Below the pieces are notes generated by a model. The model worked only from the letters and a program-made list of their open reading frames with translations. It had not been told where the DNA came from and made no database searches. Position numbers and translations under genes: made by a program. From assembly GCA_002439665.1 (NCBI GenBank), contig DJPC01000139.1, positions 3,048-8,434 on the forward strand: a stretch of DNA of 5,387 nt. Reading direction: 5' to 3'. This document shows, one piece after another, positions 5,304 to 5,387 of this stretch. The DNA is from Dialister sp. UBA6422 (GTDB taxonomy: Bacteria; Bacillota; Negativicutes; Veillonellales; Dialisteraceae). The first letter of the stretch is position 1, and each line of letters opens with the position of its first letter.

Positions 5304-5366
5304 TTGGTCAGTTACGGCTAATTTCTAAAAAACATACGGTGCTCTCTAGTCTTTGAAGTCATGGAT

Positions 5367-5387
5367 GTATTTCTTAATACTTTTATT
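5367..5387 (+). terminator. Weak terminator-like hairpin at the window edge
   Basis: GTATT (5367-5371) pairs with AATAC (5376-5380) around TCTT, followed by TTTTATT. The stem is only five mostly AT pairs and the sequence is cut by the window end. It is the only terminator-like element after the two-gene operon, 64 bases past the last stop. Confidence 0.25.

Noticed and set aside
1..5387. CRISPR arrays, tRNAs, rRNAs, transposases or attachment sites
   Set aside because: No regularly spaced direct repeats, tRNA-like T-arm with CCA end, transposase motif or target-site duplication was seen anywhere in the window.

Overview
The window looks like chromosomal DNA from a low-GC Firmicute. My best guess is a Negativicute of the Veillonella/Dialister/Megasphaera type. 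The basis is codon and base composition, strong AGGAGG-type ribosome binding sites, and a secreted protein built like the small Adhesin_E-like proteins common in that class. This placement is an inference, not something the sequence proves.

Left part (minus strand). Three genes read leftwards. The first (1735-2766) is an opine (octopine/nopaline) dehydrogenase family oxidoreductase with its own clear promoter. About 100 bases further on is a secreted protein with two repeated Adhesin_E-like domains (893-1630). After 62 bases comes an unfamiliar protein ending in two diverged helix-turn-helix-like domains (30-830). No strong terminator separates the three, so they may be partly co-transcribed, but nothing links them functionally.

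Middle part (2767-3497). This is the most interesting stretch, a 731-base divergent intergenic region without a convincing protein gene. Its minus strand carries a promoter-like sequence, then about 150 bases of GC-richer sequence that folds into several perfect stems, then a 23-bp hairpin followed by five Ts. Together these look like an independent structured RNA of about 270 nt (about 3242 to 2975). It matches none of the riboswitch or housekeeping RNA consensus sequences that I could recall. The plus strand carries the promoter of the rightward operon. A 13-bp perfect inverted repeat overlaps its -35 region, and a 14-bp perfect palindrome lies just downstream of the predicted transcription start.

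Right part (plus strand). A two-gene operon holds a CNNM/CBS/CorC_HlyC membrane protein of the 'hemolysin' or magnesium-exporter family (3498-4841) and, three bases later, a small acidic protein with a striking lysine-lysine-X tail (4845-5303). The tight spacing implies co-expression and possibly a shared role. No mobile element, CRISPR array, tRNA or rRNA was seen.
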